Source: Linum tenue (Eukaryota; Streptophyta; Magnoliopsida; Malpighiales; Linaceae). From it: DNA of 64,000 nucleotides. The notes beneath the pieces are model-generated. The model was given only the letters and a program-made list of their open reading frames with translations. It did no database searches and was not told where the DNA came from. Below, one piece after another: positions 22,922-35,570 of the stretch. Location of the stretch: assembly GCA_946122785.1 (NCBI GenBank), contig CAMGYJ010000011.1, positions 37,412,513 to 37,476,512 on the forward strand, in the 5' to 3' direction. Position numbers and translations under genes: made by a program. Numbering within the stretch: the first letter of the stretch is position 1; each line of letters begins with the position of its first letter.

Positions 22922-23523
22922 CACTAGGGGTGCGTTTGGATACAGGATTTGGATTTAGTATTTGTGATTTGGATTTCAAATACCAAATCATGTGTTTGGA
23001 TATTAATTACATTTGGTATTTGGATTTGTGTCAAATTCATGGGGTGATTTCCAAATACATGTCTAGTGTATTTTTTGTCAACTTCAAATACATTTCAACA
23101 ACTAGTGATTTGAAATACCTCCTAACAAAAGAATGGACCTATTTGTAAAATATGAAAAGTTTAGGTACTAAAGTGTGAGGCAAAACATATAAAGGTACCA
23201 AAATGTAATTTTACCATCAAATTTCAGGACCTTTTTGTAAAATTTTAAAAGTTTAGGTACTAAATTGTAAGAAAATAATTTTGGGTACCAAACTATAATT
23301 TACCAAAATTTGTAGTAAGTGACCAAAAAATTAAAAATTGAAATTGAAAATCATAAATACAAAAATACAAACAAATTACAAATGAGTATCCAAACAATGA
23401 ATTTGAATTACATGTATTTCAAATACTAATACTTCAAATACATCCATTTCAAATGCAAGTATTTCAAATGCTAGTATTTCAAATACCTTACATTTAAAAT
23501 ACACTTATCCAAACGCACACTAG
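22922..23523. mobile_element. MITE-like element with GTGCGTTTGGATA ends
   Basis: The left end GGGTGCGTTTGGATAC (22928 on) and the right end TATCCAAACGCA (23506-23517) are inverted repeats of about 12-13 bases. The direct repeat CACTAG flanks them (22922-22927 and 23518-23523). The interior is AT-rich, with many copies of TTTCAAATAC and its complement, so the whole could fold on itself. The TSD length (6 or more) is not diagnostic, so no superfamily is assigned. Confidence 0.55.
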
Positions 23524-24344
23524 GATACTTTGAAATGCAAGCACATGAAACACTACACAAAGTGCATCGAAATAATAAAAGCAATCCTAAAGAATTACTA
23601 ATCACACATTTGCATGATTACCAAGCATACCCAAGTGAATATAACATACAAAATATGAAAATTTGCAAGTCTAGCACTATATTAGGAGTATAAAATTGTA
23701 GTTTCTATATGTTATCATAGAGCTCAAAGATATCTGCAAGGAGACAAGGGTGGAAGCTGAAACAACAGAGGTGAAGAGTTGGATTTTCTTGGGTCGAGAA
23801 AGCAATTAGGCCGCACATATAATGACCCATACGAGATTCAATTGGGAAGAAGAAGTCGGGCCAATAGGCTACCTATCTTTTTAGTTAACCAACTACAATG
23901 GATTGTATTATTTAGGGATGTCAATTCCGACCTGACCCGTTTTACCCGACCTGTTTGACCTTGCATGGACAGCTACCACCACCTCTTCTCTTGACTTTCC
24001 TTTGCTGTTTTGGGGCGGGTACGACCCACCTCGTAGGCAGGGTGGGGCGGGCATGGGTACTCTCATCAATCCGACCTTCCCTGACCCTCCCCATTCTCGA
24101 CCCGTTCTTGTCCAAATTACATGTAATCTTAGTCAAATTACTTAGTATTTTCCTTTTATTACATCATTATTTACTATAATAAATTATAAATTTATGAAAA
24201 CATCAATTTTTTCAATAATTTAACTATATTTATCATAATATGGTTTGTTTTCTTGGACTTATAATGAAATTAATGAATATTTCTAATGTTTTTCATATAA
24301 ACTGCATACCCATTTGGTAGGCCTGGCCCTACACAATCCATGAT
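23524..24344. other. Intergenic flank of the CACTA element
   Basis: No gene is seen. A piece beginning TTAGGGATGTCAATTCCGACC at about 23913 resembles a hAT MITE end, but its partner end was not found. Confidence 0.4.
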
Positions 24345-24869
24345 CACTACAACAAATTAGGCCTATTATGACGGGGCCATTTGGTCATATTAGATACTTA
24401 TTTTGTCATATTTGACCTCATATGACAAAACTGTTTGTCACAAGGGTTTTTCATTTTATCCATTGTCATAACTGCGTCTATGACGAATATATTTTGTCAT
24501 TTCAATATATTAGGACGAACGGATTTTGTTATAACTTATAATTGTGACGGGCAATGTTATCGTAACTGCATATTATGACAAGTATAGCTCGTCAAGAAAG
24601 GTGGTTTAATTGACTTCTGTGTAATATGACAAAGTGACAATTTGTCATGGACTTTACACAATATGAGAACTTTCCACTGTTGTCACATTTGACCTGCTTT
24701 ACAAAATCCATAATGCGATAGTGCATGCTGCATTGCAAACTGAGCTATCCAAATGGACTGCATCTCCAGCTACACATTGAACAAAAAGTGTTAATGAAAC
24801 AGGTCACATGGTTGGCTATGAACTTATCACAATGAAACAAGGCAAGTGAGATGGTCGAACTCACATAGT

Positions 24870-26031
24870 TTTTCATAGGCTCCTCCGATACCCAACTATC
24901 GTCAGCCCTCTAATACCTCTTTGCATATAGAAGCAGATCTACTGACTCCTTCTCTACGGTATCACCGTCCTCCATTTCTGTTGGCCGCTCCTCTTCAGTA
25001 GGCAGCTCCTGCTGCTTTTGCTTCTTCTTCTTCTCCTACACAAAGCAAATACATTGCGGCAGATTTAAATCACATAACTTTACCATATGAGTGTATAAAT
25101 GTTCCATGGAATTGTAGACATCTTACCAATTCATATATTATTTGATCAAGAGATTTTGCACCATAAGTGTGTCCATACACTTGCTTACTCTTGTTGACTT
25201 TATTAATTTCACTTCTCTTCTGCATACGACAAATTTAATTAATAAGCAACCATTGATTGTAAGGCAAGGTAACAAAGGAAATTGATGATGAAACAATTGG
25301 AGTTACTCACCCAAAACTTTTCACTCTCAAAGTGATCACACAGCAGATGCCAGTCCTCTATATTCATGTCAACAGGAGGGTCTGTCCTGGCGGTCTCAGG
25401 GTCTTTCAGGTAGTGAGCATGCATCGCATACTTGTAATTGATGAACCGCTTCTTCATTCTCTTCTCCATAATCTTCCTTGCATCTTCACCTGTTGTGTCT
25501 ATGTCTAATTCATCCTACATGAAAAAACAATGATATAGTTCATATATAAACATATTATCACACATTTCTAACAAAATCCTTTCGCATCAATCTCGCTGTT
25601 TCTCAAGTTAATAAAAAAAATTCAACTTGCATTCCCCATAATCTAAAAAGAATTACAACTAGCTTCACATCAAACTAGCAGTACTGGGAAATTACCTCTG
25701 GCTTCTTGAATAACGAGTGCTTGTCTGCTTCAGTCAACTTGGACCAGTAGTACTTCCTTATCGGGGCCATCGGGCGTGTTACGACGCCCAACTCTATCTT
25801 CAGCAAGCTCTCATTTGGCCCTACGAATGACTGCCCATTCTCCATTACGTAAATTCCATCTATCTCACCTCCAGTTCCGGTTCTCTTCATTATCTCATAC
25901 CCTTTGGACAATCCCCTCTTTTTAGTCGCAGGGGGTCCTTCCAATCCAATTGGATTACTACTTTCTCCGTTGTCATGATTGGATGCTTCTACCTTCGAAT
26001 CGTCGTTGCCATTGGGTTTGTCTGGATGCAC
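24870..26031 (-). pseudogene. TNP1-like gene of the CACTA element (Transposase_24 type)
   Basis: Exon-like blocks on the minus strand: 26031-25685 (acidic start, then TKKRGLSKGYEIMKRT and KLTEADKHSLFKKPEV), 25515-25310 (ARKIMEKRMKKRF, then HYLKDPETARTD and WHLLCDHFESEKFW), 25219-25120 (KRSEINKVNKSKQVYGHTYG) and 25035-24880 (Glu/Lys-rich, QQELPTEEERPTEMED). The KSKQVYGHTYG block corresponds to the conserved piece of the plant Ptta/En/Spm Transposase_24 family. Introns are plausible but not all confirmed; at least one in-frame stop occurs in the last block (about 24920). In En/Spm the matching product binds subterminal repeats. That role is inferred from the family. Confidence 0.75.
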
Positions 26032-26039
26032 AATGTCTG

Positions 26040-27917
26040 TGCGTTAAGTTTCCTCAGTCACTGAGGCTCCAGTTCGACTTCCAATCCCCCCGCTTACAAA
26101 TTTGGTGGACCGAGCAGGTTCCGGGCGCACCCTAAAAATCCGGGATCGACACTCCCTTGTCAGTAGCAGCCTTCTTCTTCTTGAGTGGCGACATACCTAC
26201 ACCAGAAAGTTTGTCATAATGGTCAAAATTCGTACACAAGGAGTGCTGGCCTAAAACGTAGCGAAGGGATCTAAGCCCACCAGAAGGCCCCTGCACCCAA
26301 AACAAGTCCACAAGGGCCGAACAAGAAAGACTAGCAAAGAAAAAAACAATACCAAAACTGATAATGAAGGCTAACAACGATTACTTGCAAAGACTAACAA
26401 AGCAAAACCGAAGGAAAAGAACACCATATATGAAAATGAAGGATAACATCGATGGAAAATGACTAAAACGAGAAGTCATATTCCAGTTACATCAACTACG
26501 TTCTAATTCAATACTAAAGTAAAATCAAATGCTTAACATTTAGCTACAACATCTCAAATTCCATAATCATACTTTGTGAAGGATCTAGGATGTCCAAATC
26601 GGAACCAGAAGTTCCAAAAAGAGGCAGAGGAAAAGTGTCACGCAACAAATTTCTTTATCTTTGCTTCTAATCCTATTGCACAACCCCTACAAATCTTGTG
26701 GTAGACATCAAATACTTTATAATTGAATAACAACCACGAAGAACTCATCTTGAACCTACATGGAATCGAAAATAGTTTTGTGCATGCAACCTTGTTAAGC
26801 AAACCAACACCTATAAATTTAAATTAGTAGCGATTAAATCGTGGGCTTAGCAAAGGCGGCAAAAAACGAGGAAGGGGGGCAACGCTGACTTCATAGCCAA
26901 ACCCTAATCCACAGACTACTTACACGAGGCGCAAATCAGCTGAGCATCTACCAAACCATAGACTTAAACGGAGCAGAAATCGGAGAATCGAGGGCATCAA
27001 CACAAACAAAGCATAGCAGAGATATAAACTAGAATGGATTGGAGAATCGAGGGCAGGATACACAGATCTCGGAAAATTGGAATGGCGATTTTGAAAGCAG
27101 CGCCTACCTGTGAAACAGGTCCCCAAACTAGAGCGATGAGCAGACTGGAACAAATCGATGAACAGTCTCAATTTCGCGGGGGAAGGTTCAGAGAGAAATC
27201 GCCATAGGAGAGGTTGCAACAAAGAAAGATTCGAAGAAGAGGGAAATAGGGTTTTCCTTTCGCAGATATGAAGGACTGAAGTCCTTGTCTTCGCTTACTT
27301 GTTTTAAAACGGGCCATTGACGGACTTAAATAATGTGTGGGCTTTGATCCCTTAAATCATGTGGGCTCAGAAGCAAATTCATTTAACGAATATTTGAACG
27401 AAACCCAGTCTCCCTCTTACACAAACACTACAAAACTGCACCAAAAACCCAATCAAGCATCAAAATACATTTCGAAGACACAATCTGGGTTTATGTTTTG
27501 CCTGGGTTCATATTAGTAACACATCTAAGAAAACATAAACCCCATTATCAGACTCCATTCACATCGATCAAACATTCAGATAAATTCAATATTCTTCATC
27601 TAATAAACAAAAAAATCTGTAAAAATGGAACTAAGGCCCCAAAAAATTTGTAAAAATGCAACTAAGGCCCCCAAAAATCTGTACACATCTATTTACCAAA
27701 AAAATCTACAAACATATAAAGGGCGCATCAATAATCTGCTAATGTCTTAACATGATTATATATATAATCCACTGTTATGCTTGTTCCTCCTCACTTAAGG
27801 ATGGATTAGTCCCATCTTGGTGTTCAGTTTCATTCGTGGTGAAATGATGGTCATTTAATGTGTCGTCTCTATCTCCTCATTGCTTGCTTCCACTGCTGCA
27901 GCTCGTCTATCAATTGC
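26040..27917. other. CACTA internal region between its two genes
   Basis: Probably the 5' leader and promoter of the TNP1-like gene (to about 27280), then the 3' flank of TNP2. No other gene is recognised. The short phrase AACTAAGGCCCC-AAAAAT is repeated near 27630 and 27660. Confidence 0.4.
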
Positions 27918-28584
27918 TCATATGATTGGCTCGGTAACGATTGTTGGTGCCTCATCATCATGACTCAGATCCGCTAAGTCGCTTTCACTGACATGAAAAT
28001 CAGAAATGTCCACATCCTGTTGGTATGGCTGATTTTCATACACCGGATCCCCATGTCCCGCTTCCTCCTTCTCGGGAACATCGTACAAACTTATTGGACA
28101 TACATTGTGGACGATAGGCCATGCACCACCATTCTTAATATCCGCAATATAAAACACTTGGTTAGCCTGAATGGCCAATACATATGGGTCCTCCGTACCC
28201 CATTTTCTATCCATGTTTATGCTCGTCAAGTGTCCATCCATCCTTATTCCATTCTTCTTGTACCCCACATTGAACCACTCACACTTGAATACAAAGACCC
28301 GATGCCCTCCAGAATATTGCAACTTAATAATGTTTACCAGAACCCCGTAATAATCTATAGTCTCGCCATCGTGGTCAGCCCTAACAACGACACCACTATT
28401 CTGAGTTCAATGCCCTTAATCAGCCATATTTATTTGGTATCGAACCCTGTTAATGATGAGTCCAAGATATCTAATAATACGTTCATCAGCCCCTAATCCT
28501 AGGACATATAAATGGCCAGTCTCTTTAAGCGTGTTTCAGAGACCTAAAATGTAATGAAAGGGACCAAAACATTATGCTGCTGTG

Positions 28585-28770
28585 AGTAAGAAAAGAGAAA
28601 CAAATGGAAATTAAAACAGTGGGCTTCCAAAAATTGTAAACCAAGATGGGTAGCTAGCTGCAATGGTTAGATTGCGGTCTTGTGAGTAAGAAAACAGAAA
28701 AGGGGCAAAAATTGGGCTTACAAAGGTTTTAAACCAAGATGGGAAGTTTTCGGCAATGGTTGTTGGGGTA
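28585..28770. repeat. Two-copy tandem repeat in a TNP2 intron
   Basis: Two diverged units of about 100 bases: GAGTAAGAAAA...AAACCAAGATGGGTAG (28584-28655) and GAGTAAGAAAA...AAACCAAGATGGGAAG (28684-28750). It lies between TNP2 coding blocks. Confidence 0.65.
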
Positions 28771-29461
28771 CAGTTGGATAATTCAACATTCTCTCTTCCA
28801 CATGCATATTGTAACCGCAAATGTTAAGCATAAAAGGTATAAAAAAAACTAAATGGGGTTCAGAGTACACAAAGGAAAAAGAACTTACTTCAATTGTGTT
28901 TCAGTTTCATCACAATTGGTGAAGACATACCATTGAATCTTATGGAACTCAGCCTGCCCTATAGGGTCATAGTTTGCAGCACCTATAGGTCTACCTTGGT
29001 GGCGGAAAACATCAAACCCCTTATAATTCAAATCGTCTAACCCATCATCATTTCTGTCTAGCCTACTTGCTCGGGTTTCAACACCTTTAAGACATTTAAA
29101 ACGGAAATCCGAACATATTTTTTTCTATATACCTTTCTGCAATTGATCCCTCGGCACGTGCCTTATTAGAAAGATAAGATTTAAGAGTTCCTAAAAACCT
29201 AGTTAAAATAACCAAGAAAACGTTAGAATACCAAAGTTAGCTACGTTATATAAAAAGTCGGAGAAAAAAAATTAATGGGTGTGCCTCAGTGTGTACCTCT
29301 CCATTGGGTACATCCAGCGATACTGCACCGGTCCCCCGAGCTCAATTTCGCGGGGAAGGTGAAGAGGCAGATGCATCATCACGACGAAGAAAACTGGTGG
29401 ATACAACATTTCCAGGTTGCAAAGTATAAATGAAATGTTATCACTGAGTTTCCTGACAGGG

Positions 29462-30163
29462 GACTTGGTTAGGGGTGGGCAACGGGAAACGGGTATTTGG
29501 GTATACCCGTACCCGTCCCGTTTTTTAAGGGTTACCGGTACCCATATTACCTGTAATACTATAAACGGATGGGACTTGGGATTGTACATTCCTAATATGG
29601 GTACCCGCGGGTTACCCGCGAATACCCATTTGGGTAATATGGGTACCCGTTATACCCATTCAAATCATGAATCATCCCAATATCAACTATATGCCCAGCC
29701 TGCCCTTAACCTTTTTGCTCCTAACTATTCTTCTTTGCAGGACAACACTTTCTGCATTCAACAACACAAGAAAAGTAGTAGCATGCCTCCCATTTGATTG
29801 TGTTGAATGAAACTTCTTATTTGATAATTTGGTGCTTGGAATGATTTATTTCTATGTGTTGTGATTGTTCATGAATGTGTAATTTGCAAATCAAGTTTTT
29901 GTGATCGAGATGTATTTTGTGTCTTGTGATTGTTAAGCAAATACAAGTTAAGTTTAAACTTTTGTTAAAATTTTAGTGGTTTAAACTTTGGGTATTTATG
30001 GGTAGTATGGGTACCCGTTATCCGTCCCGTACGGGTAATGGGTACCCATTTCCCATATGAGTTTGGGATATGGGATGGACTTTGGTCTTCAAATGGGACT
30101 GGGTACCCGTTTAAAACGGGACGGGTATCCCGTCCCGTCCCGTTGCCCACCCCTAGACTTGGT
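29462..30163. mobile_element. hAT-type MITE inside TNP2, TSD GACTTGGT
   Basis: The element covers 29470-30155 (686 bp). It starts TAGGGGTGGGCAACGGG and ends CCCGTTGCCCACCCCTA, a 17-base perfect inverted repeat. Perfect 8-bp direct repeats GACTTGGT flank it (29462-29469, 30156-30163). The interior carries many GGGTACCCG words and no transposase. On the minus strand TNP2 reads ...SRTIT-K before it and SPVRKLSD after it; removing the MITE and one TSD copy keeps the frame. Confidence 0.95.
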
Positions 30164-30898
30164 TATCGTTCTTGAACACAACTCACGAAAGAATTCACTA
30201 AGTTGAAACAATATATTATATACTTCTTTGCTCAGGAACCCTTGTGCGACAACAGGCAGAAGGCGTTGAATGAAGACATGGTGATCATGGCGTTTCATGT
30301 CAGTGATTGACCTACCATCAGTAGTCACACACCGGGATATATTAGATGCATAAGCATCTGGGAACTTGATCGACCTCAACCAGTCACAAATGGCCTTTAC
30401 TGTGCGGTTTTTGATGTGTATAAAGCGAGAGGCATTTTATACTTATCATCGTCTCTCATCAGATGTAGCTCTTTCCTAATACGCATATCTTCCAAATCAC
30501 GTCTAGCATTGGCTGTATCTTTGGTCTTTCCCTTGATATTTAGTAGCGTAGCTATAACATTCTCACTAATGTTTTTTTCAACATGCATAACATCTAAATT
30601 ATGTCTCAACTCTGTAGTTTTCCAATATGAAAAACTCCAAAATGAAGCTTTGATTTTCCAGTTATGCACATTATCATCAGAACTTCCCCTTTTCCTTATC
30701 CCACCATCATTGACGACCACATCAATAAGAAAAGCGTATCAATTTGCTGCAAAAGTTGATCTCCAGACAACACTCTTGGTTTGCCTCTAAGTTCATGCTT
30801 CATCAAATTTCCGACCTTTTCTCCATCTATGGTTAGTTGGCAGCCATCTTCGATGCCCCATGTGACACTCTTTATGACTAAAATCCAAACGTTCGTAG

Positions 30899-30903
30899 CA
30901 TGT
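30899..30903. repeat. TSD of the LTR element, left copy (CATGT)
   Basis: 5-bp direct repeat, identical to 37118-37122. Confidence 0.85.
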
Positions 30904-32404
30904 TGACACACTAAAACACAACACCTAACAATGGCCAAGTGTAACCAATGAAAGGGACTGCAGTATAGGAAAGTTTAATTATCAACCCGGGGTCTAGATC
31001 TACTGCTTACTCCGTGATTCTCTATTATCTAGCAAACTAATTCGAGTGATTGTTGTGAAAAGTAAAAGCAACAAGAAAGCAGTAAATTGTTCGGGTTTCT
31101 AAAGCAGGCAAGAGTCACTCGGGATTGAGTCCCCCTAGCCCCTTAGTTAGGTTCAATTGCAATTCCCTGGGTTGATTTACTGTTGATTAGACTGCGGAAG
31201 ATCCGACAGTAGCTTGGAATCTCTTAAGCTGACCAAGCCCTCTCAGTCTAACTACCCGGCAGACGACTAGTCTTCACCGGGATAGAAAGCTGAGGCTATG
31301 AACACAGAACTCCACTACTGGCGCCAAGAACACCAGTACAAAGCAGTAAACTGGCTAACTCTCGTATAGCCAATCTCCTACTATCGAATGAAGAGGCTCT
31401 AACAACCTAATCAGATTCTATCTATCTCAGGTTGCAGCAGAAATTGAGAAAAGCTGATCAGACTCAAATCAATTCAATAAACATGCATCATTCGATTAAA
31501 ATCAAACAGTAATATCATCCCAAGTCATTACAATCAAATCCCTAACACAAGGAACTAGGGTTCTTCATACCCAAGTGAGAGAAGGGTTCTACTCCATAGA
31601 GAGAGAAGAGAAAACAAGAATCGGATTAGTCATACTCATAACGATGAGGATAATCTGCTCCGGGACGATGATTTCCACTTCTATGACGATCTCCAGGCTC
31701 GATTCGATGAAATCCAGCTCTAAGACAGCTTCTAGGATGTGTTCTTCGCACTTTCTCTCTCTAGGGCTCTGTTTTTGCTCTCAAAAACACGATTCTCCCA
31801 TTTCTGGCTCGGAATAGGCTCTAAAACAGGGTTTCCCGACTTGCACGGCCAGGGTGCACGGCCGTGCACATCACCATTCTGGCCGTGCAACACAAAACGC
31901 GCCGTATCATTAAATTCGACCTTTAGCCATCGTGCACGGCCAGGGTTGCACCTTGCACGGCCTTGCGTGGCCACGCACAATCCCGTGCGTGCCCACGCAC
32001 AATCCCGCACGGCCAGGATTATATGTTGCACGGCCGTGCGGATTTCTGCTCTGCCCGTGCGTGCCCACGCACAATCCCGCACGGCCAAACTGGTCACTTG
32101 CACGGCCGTGCGTGGCCACGCACAATCCCGTGCATGGCCACGCACAATCCCGCACGGCCAAACTGGTCACTTGCACGGCCGTGCGGGTTGTGGGTGTGCC
32201 CGTGCGACTTCCTCAGAACCTCGCCATGCGTCCGATCCTTGTCCAATCGACCTCAAACTCGCTCCCAAGCTTCCATTCACGTACTAGGACCTGAAATATC
32301 ATAAACAAGCACAACCTAGCGTGAAATTGGCCTAAAACACGAGAATCAATACCTCAAACGGTGTAAGAACGGGAGTAAAAACATGTGTAAATGATGGTCT
32401 ATCA
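30904..32404 (-). repeat. 3' LTR of the non-autonomous element
   Basis: 1501 bp, TGACACACTAAAAC to TGGTCTATCA on the plus strand. Nearly identical to 35595-37117. Differences cluster in the GC-rich block 31840-32210. Confidence 0.93.
31842..32210. repeat. GC-rich palindromic minisatellite in the LTR
   Basis: Imperfect units built from TGCACGGCCGTGC and TGCGTGGCCACGCACAATCC, both self-complementary. Five open frames cross it on both strands because the units have near multiple-of-three lengths; these are not genes. Confidence 0.9.
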
Positions 32405-32418
32405 AACTCCCCCACACT
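32405..32418 (-). other. Polypurine tract of the non-autonomous element
   Basis: On the minus strand AGTGTGGGGGAGTT lies directly before the LTR start TGATAGACC. It is the expected primer for plus-strand DNA synthesis. Confidence 0.85.
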
Positions 32419-34224
32419 TAACCGTTTGCTTGTCCCCAAGCAAACCAAGTCAGACACTAGGCAAGCTTACATATTTCAATCAACCAACATTGGGGACAAG
32501 TCATAAAGGCACAGAACACGTGAATCGCACTGGTTTTCAAACATCAATACATGCACAACCTCAATAACAACCTGGACAACCACCACAAAGGACATTCGAG
32601 TGCAGCAAATCGAGTAAAGGAAGAGTCTCCCGTCTGTTCACTGGCCAACCTAGACTTGATTCAACCACTTACTCAAAACAGTCAACTCATGCATCCAACT
32701 CAAGACATCAGAATAGAGACCGAGCAATCTAGGTCCTCACCGGGGTACAAGAGCATATAGAAAATGAAAATGAATCACTCACCCTCGACCAGTGGGGTCA
32801 GGACAATTTTGATGCGAAAGATGCGCATGCTATTTCTCTCAATCCCTATCATCTCTTCACCAAGATGGCAGCCTCTAAATGCTAGAGTTCACATATGGGG
32901 TGTCACCACTAACTAATCAGGAGGTCTTAGACACAGGTTCAAATGACTGGCTAGGGTCTTGGACATGGGGAAAAGGCCTTTTAGGTGGTGGAAGTATTCA
33001 TAGCAAAAGGTTCCACATTTCCCAAACACAAAATCACAGTCAAACAAACCGGTATTTTCTTTATGCTATTCTGCATTACTCAATATCTTAAGAGCACAAG
33101 AGCGAAGGAGGCATAAACATCAGCATTTCCAAGCCAGACTGCTAAGAAACACTGCTTACTGGGCATTATTCAGATTTTCGGTAGTGGCTCTCTTTTGCTT
33201 TCAATTTTTCTTTGTTTTTCTTTTATTTTTCTTTTCATTTCTTAAGAGAGCCACCACTTCTGCACATATTTCAAACATCTGCCCAACTTTTAAGCACTAC
33301 CTCCAACACTCACATAGACTTAAGCAGACACAGCAGAGAATATATAAAAACCACTCTGTGGAACCTTCTAAAAGATGCAACAAGGGTGATTTTTTTCATT
33401 TTAGACCAAAAGAAAGGATAACACACGGCTCAAAGGAGCTGACTAGGGGATATGACACATCAGGACAGTCTGTTTTGGGCATGGGCTAATCCTATGCCCC
33501 CATCATCTTAGCTAGTGACAACGTGAATGCTACACATCATGGAAGAGGGATCTATCGCACAAGAAAGAAACGAGCAGGCTCAAATCTCACATGGCTACCT
33601 ATATGCTCTATCTAACATTCTGATACCCTGAACTAGATGCATAAACGACTGTCAAGAACAAGTAATCAGATCAAGTCAGATCAAGTCACAGTTGGCAAGC
33701 AAACAGTTGGAAAACTGAACCCCTACATCGTTCTACTGCACATCTCAGTCCTCATCATAGGTTGTCCTAGTCGCAAACAAGTTGTCATGCATTAATCCGA
33801 AAACCAATCAATTCATCCATCAAAACACAGTGCCAATATGCTCAAACAACAGTACTTGGAGCCCTCAAATCGTAAGATTCGGACAGCGGACTAGGCTCCA
33901 AGCACCATCATAAATATTCCAACCGATACAAAGCATCCATCATAAATATTCCAACCGATACAAAGCACCCCCCCACACTTAAGCACGACATTGCCCTCAA
34001 TGGAGTAGAGGGAAAGATAAGGGGAACGATGTTACCGGGTAAGAACACTGCTGGGGGACTGGAAGTGGACCAGTCAGCGGGGCTAGCATCAGCAAAACAC
34101 ACTGGGTGATAGAAACCATAGTTCCAAGTGGATAAACCGACAAAAACAAACAAAAGAAAAACAAACCTTGGTGGGGTTGCCTCCCCACAAGCGCTTCTTT
34201 TACGTCTTAGCTAGACGGTGGCTC
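32419..34224. other. Non-coding internal region of the non-autonomous element
   Basis: 1.8 kb between the ORF stop and the polypurine tract. No retroviral-type enzyme domain could be found on either strand. The phrase CATAAATATTCCAACCGATACAAAGCA is repeated in tandem at about 33910-33968. Confidence 0.6.
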
Positions 34225-35445
34225 CTAAGTTTCGGTCCACCCCAAAACCTCCTTGAAGTTGAGGTTCTCGTCGATAATGTGGAGTCTCAAGTCACAAGCA
34301 AGTGAAGTGATAGGTGATGAAGACGGCTCGTGACCTTGAGGAAGATGAAGTCTCCAATCACGAGACCTCTCCTTCGCATCTGCTCTTGTCTCATTGCCCC
34401 AAACCAGATAAGATATATTCGATTGACCACCATCGTATCCACCAAGAGGGATTGATGTTGATGTGGTCTTAGTTGGGCAAAGAGACACTGCAAATGGGTC
34501 CTTGCCAAGCAGCTCCTCGAAGTTTGGTGGAGATATCAAGTGTAACATAGGCTCGGTGCAAGCCTCTTCCACCTCAACTTCATCCTCAGCCTGGACGCCA
34601 ATTGCTTCCACAACCCCCCTACCTTCTTCAAAATGTGGTCTCTCCCCTTGGAAAAGATCAAGAACTACCTCTTCTTTACTTTCTTCCTCATCCTCCACAA
34701 CTTTCTTCCTCATCCTTGCTCGCTCTTCTTCTTCTAGAACAGATTGGAGAGCAAGTCGCCAAGAAATTTCTTCAATGGGATCATCTTGCATCTCCTCGCA
34801 CAGGCCCAGCATGCTAAAGCATAAATGAAGAACGGTGTGATCTGCCACAAGAGGAATTTCCTGATCATGATCATTATGGGAGTTCTCTGTGATAACTTCT
34901 GCAGGCTCCTCAACGCCCCCGCTGCCCTTGTCATCCTCCGCCTCTTCTAGCGTAGTAGCAGAAAGGTGATCTTGAGCAGGATGTGAGCAAATTTGCTTCA
35001 CCCACTCTGTTTGCTTCGCTGAGCACTGAACAGTCTGCTCCATGTCATGGAGCAATGAGGGATCGGAAGAGGCAAGGGCTTGGATTTGAAGATCCATCTT
35101 GGAGCATGCTCTCTCAGTGTCTCGAGTCAACTGCTCCACGAGAAGCCTTAATTGTTTGTTTGGATCTTCCAGTGAAGTGTAGCATGGCTCTGCAGAGTGG
35201 CCCGCGAAGGTCTCCATGGCTAACTCCAACTCAGATGGCCCCTCTGGTTGTGGCAGGAACTCTTCTTGAAAAGGATATTGTTCTTGAGGTTCCCAAGGGT
35301 TTGGTTGTTCTCCATAGAAGGGGGGTTGGTACTGACATCCGAATCCATATTCTCCTCCTCCTTGATTGCTCCAGGAGGTCTCGGGGTAATACCACACGGA
35401 TGGTGGTTGATACCCCCAATGGTTGTAGAGGCCATGAGGATCCAT
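34225..35445 (-). CDS. Gag-like ORF of the non-autonomous LTR element
   Basis: An intact 406-codon ORF, starting about 125 bases downstream of the primer site on the minus strand. The N-terminus (residues 1-70) is rich in Trp, Tyr, Pro and Gln (repeated YQPP, PEEQ-like words). The middle (about 95-280) is acidic and helical with many Glu-rich runs, and the C-terminal third is mixed. There is no zinc knuckle, no DTG or DSG protease motif and no reverse transcriptase. Position and composition suggest a structural protein related to gag of tRNA-Asp-primed elements, but I recognise no named domain. The lack of stops agrees with the young age given by the LTRs. Confidence 0.55.
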   Translation of the reverse strand: MDPHGLYNHWGYQPPSVWYYPETSWSNQGGGEYGFGCQYQPPFYGEQPNPWEPQEQYPFQEEFLPQPEGPSELELAMETFAGHSAEPCYTSLEDPNKQLRLLVEQLTRDTERACSKMDLQIQALASSDPSLLHDMEQTVQCSAKQTEWVKQICSHPAQDHLSATTLEEAEDDKGSGGVEEPAEVITENSHNDHDQEIPLVADHTVLHLCFSMLGLCEEMQDDPIEEISWRLALQSVLEEEERARMRKKVVEDEEESKEEVVLDLFQGERPHFEEGRGVVEAIGVQAEDEVEVEEACTEPMLHLISPPNFEELLGKDPFAVSLCPTKTTSTSIPLGGYDGGQSNISYLVWGNETRADAKERSRDWRLHLPQGHEPSSSPITSLACDLRLHIIDENLNFKEVLGWTET

Positions 35446-35570
35446 GTTTCAGAGCTGCACCAACAAAAACATAACACCCAAGTGAAAAGCAAGGGTGGAA
35501 AAGAAAAGAAAGTGCAATAAATAAAAAGCTAGAGTAACAAATTCTCACGTTTCCCCAATAACCTAGAGGG

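Larger units (their letters stand above)
27918..30898 (-). pseudogene. TNP2 transposase, C-terminal part
   Basis: Minus-strand blocks in order: LRGKPRVLSGDQLLQQI (about 30790-30740), FWSFSYWKTTELRHNLDVMH with EKNISENVIATLLN (about 30650-30545), SDIEK-type region FPDAYASNISRCVTTD (30370-30310), LSKEVYNILFQLSEFF (about 30230). Then the MITE interrupts. After it come MMHLPLHLPREIELGGPVQY and WMYPMERY (about 29375-29290), GSIAERYIEKN (about 29135), GRPIGAANYDPIGQAEFHKI (about 29000-28940), and the DUF4216-like end VFKCEWFNV with GTEDPYVLAIQANQVFYI (28300-28150). This is the DDE transposase of En/Spm elements. It is interrupted by two insertions and some stops, so it is not functional here. Confidence 0.85.

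Noticed and set aside
31732..32304. Five long overlapping ORFs on both strands rich in HAQSR / ARPCV repeats
   Set aside because: They are the GC-rich palindromic minisatellite of an LTR read in several frames; the same ORFs recur at 36424-37017 in the sister LTR. No protein-like signal.
34463..35520. Plus-strand ORFs opposite the gag-like ORF
   Set aside because: Shadow frames of the longer minus-strand ORF, whose position after the primer site makes it the real one.
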